5,233 nucleotides of DNA, from contig CAMYUO010000168.1 of assembly GCA_947302065.1 (NCBI GenBank), positions 1 to 5,233 of the forward strand. The letters run 5' to 3'. Both the position numbers and the translations under genes were made by a program. The DNA comes from an uncultured Clostridia bacterium. GTDB lineage: Bacteria > Bacillota > Clostridia > Oscillospirales > Ruminococcaceae. The notes below the pieces were generated by a model. It saw only the letters and a program-made list of their open reading frames with translations. It ran no database searches and was not told the DNA's origin. Positions 5,077 through 5,233 of this stretch are shown piece by piece (position 1 is the first letter of the stretch; the number at the start of each line of letters is the position of its first letter).

Positions 5077-5233
5077 TTATTTTTCCTCCCCGCTGCGTTT
5101 CATATCCTTCACCTGTACCGTCGTTCCGTCAGGGCGCACTATGACCGTATTGTCAAGCTGCGCTGTCAGATTAGCGACGACACCTGCCCTGTACTCATTG
5201 CGAAGCTGCTCACGCTCGGCCTTTTCTGCCTCG
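5077..5233 (-). CDS. 3' end of an unrecognised protein gene (runs off the right edge)
   Basis: Only the last 52 codons and the TAA at 5077-5079 are visible, with no start, so the frame is supported by context rather than homology. The visible part begins with a charged helical segment, EAEKAEREQLRNEYRAG, probably the end of a coiled coil or long helix. It continues into a more beta-like piece, LDNTVIVRPDGTTVQVKDM, and ends in a charged tail, KRSGEEK. There is no membrane helix in the visible portion. I do not recognise the family. The stop is one base before the TTG start of the WYL regulator, and that gene's ribosome site lies inside this coding end. This arrangement, and an open frame with balanced codon use, support it as the upstream gene of the same operon. 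Confidence 0.7.
   Translation of the reverse strand, partial: EAEKAEREQLRNEYRAGVVANLTAQLDNTVIVRPDGTTVQVKDMKRSGEEK
5085..5091 (-). promoter_or_regulatory. Ribosome binding site that decides the TTG start of the WYL regulator
   Basis: GGGGAGG read on the minus strand is a strong Shine-Dalgarno sequence nine bases before TTG (5073-5075). It lies within the last codons of the upstream gene, so ribosomes finishing that gene can restart at the WYL gene. The weak start codon and strong site together suggest modest but coupled expression. Confidence 0.75.

Overview
The window looks like ordinary chromosomal DNA of a low-to-mid GC Firmicute. A Ruminococcus-like member of the Oscillospiraceae is my best guess. 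This rests on the mix of genes (AqpZ-type channel, large one-piece MacB-like ABC transporter, WYL regulator), moderate GC in the long genes, housekeeping-type promoters with extended -10 boxes, and strong intrinsic terminators. The genus is an inference that no marker gene here proves.

Layout from left to right. (1) 1-429, minus: 5' part of an aquaporin gene running off the left edge, with its own promoter at 481-509. (2) 430-771: intergenic region with two divergent promoters and several inverted repeats. (3) 772-993, plus: a 73-residue AT-rich protein of unknown function, with a near-consensus promoter, a leader of about 125 nt and its own terminator. (4) 992-1056: two separate terminators back to back, one per strand. 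(5) 1067-3823, minus: a 918-residue ABC transporter with fused ATPase and FtsX/MacB-type permease, preceded by a good promoter and a cluster of 7-mer repeats. (6) 3977-4010: a bidirectional terminator. (7) 4086-5075, minus: a WYL-domain transcription regulator starting at TTG. (8) 5077-5233, minus: the 3' end of an unrecognised gene whose stop lies one base before the WYL start, so the two form an operon.

The genes form at least four transcription units: aquaporin alone, the small protein alone, the ABC transporter alone, and the operon ending in the WYL regulator. Nothing ties them into one pathway. The most plausible link, still unproven, is that the WYL regulator acts on the neighbouring transporter promoter. 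I find no RNA genes, insertion sequences, CRISPR arrays or phage genes, and no convincing new multi-gene system. The points most worth a second look are the small AT-rich gene with a CAGAAAGT inverted repeat bracketing its -10 box, and the methionine-rich external domain of the ABC transporter.
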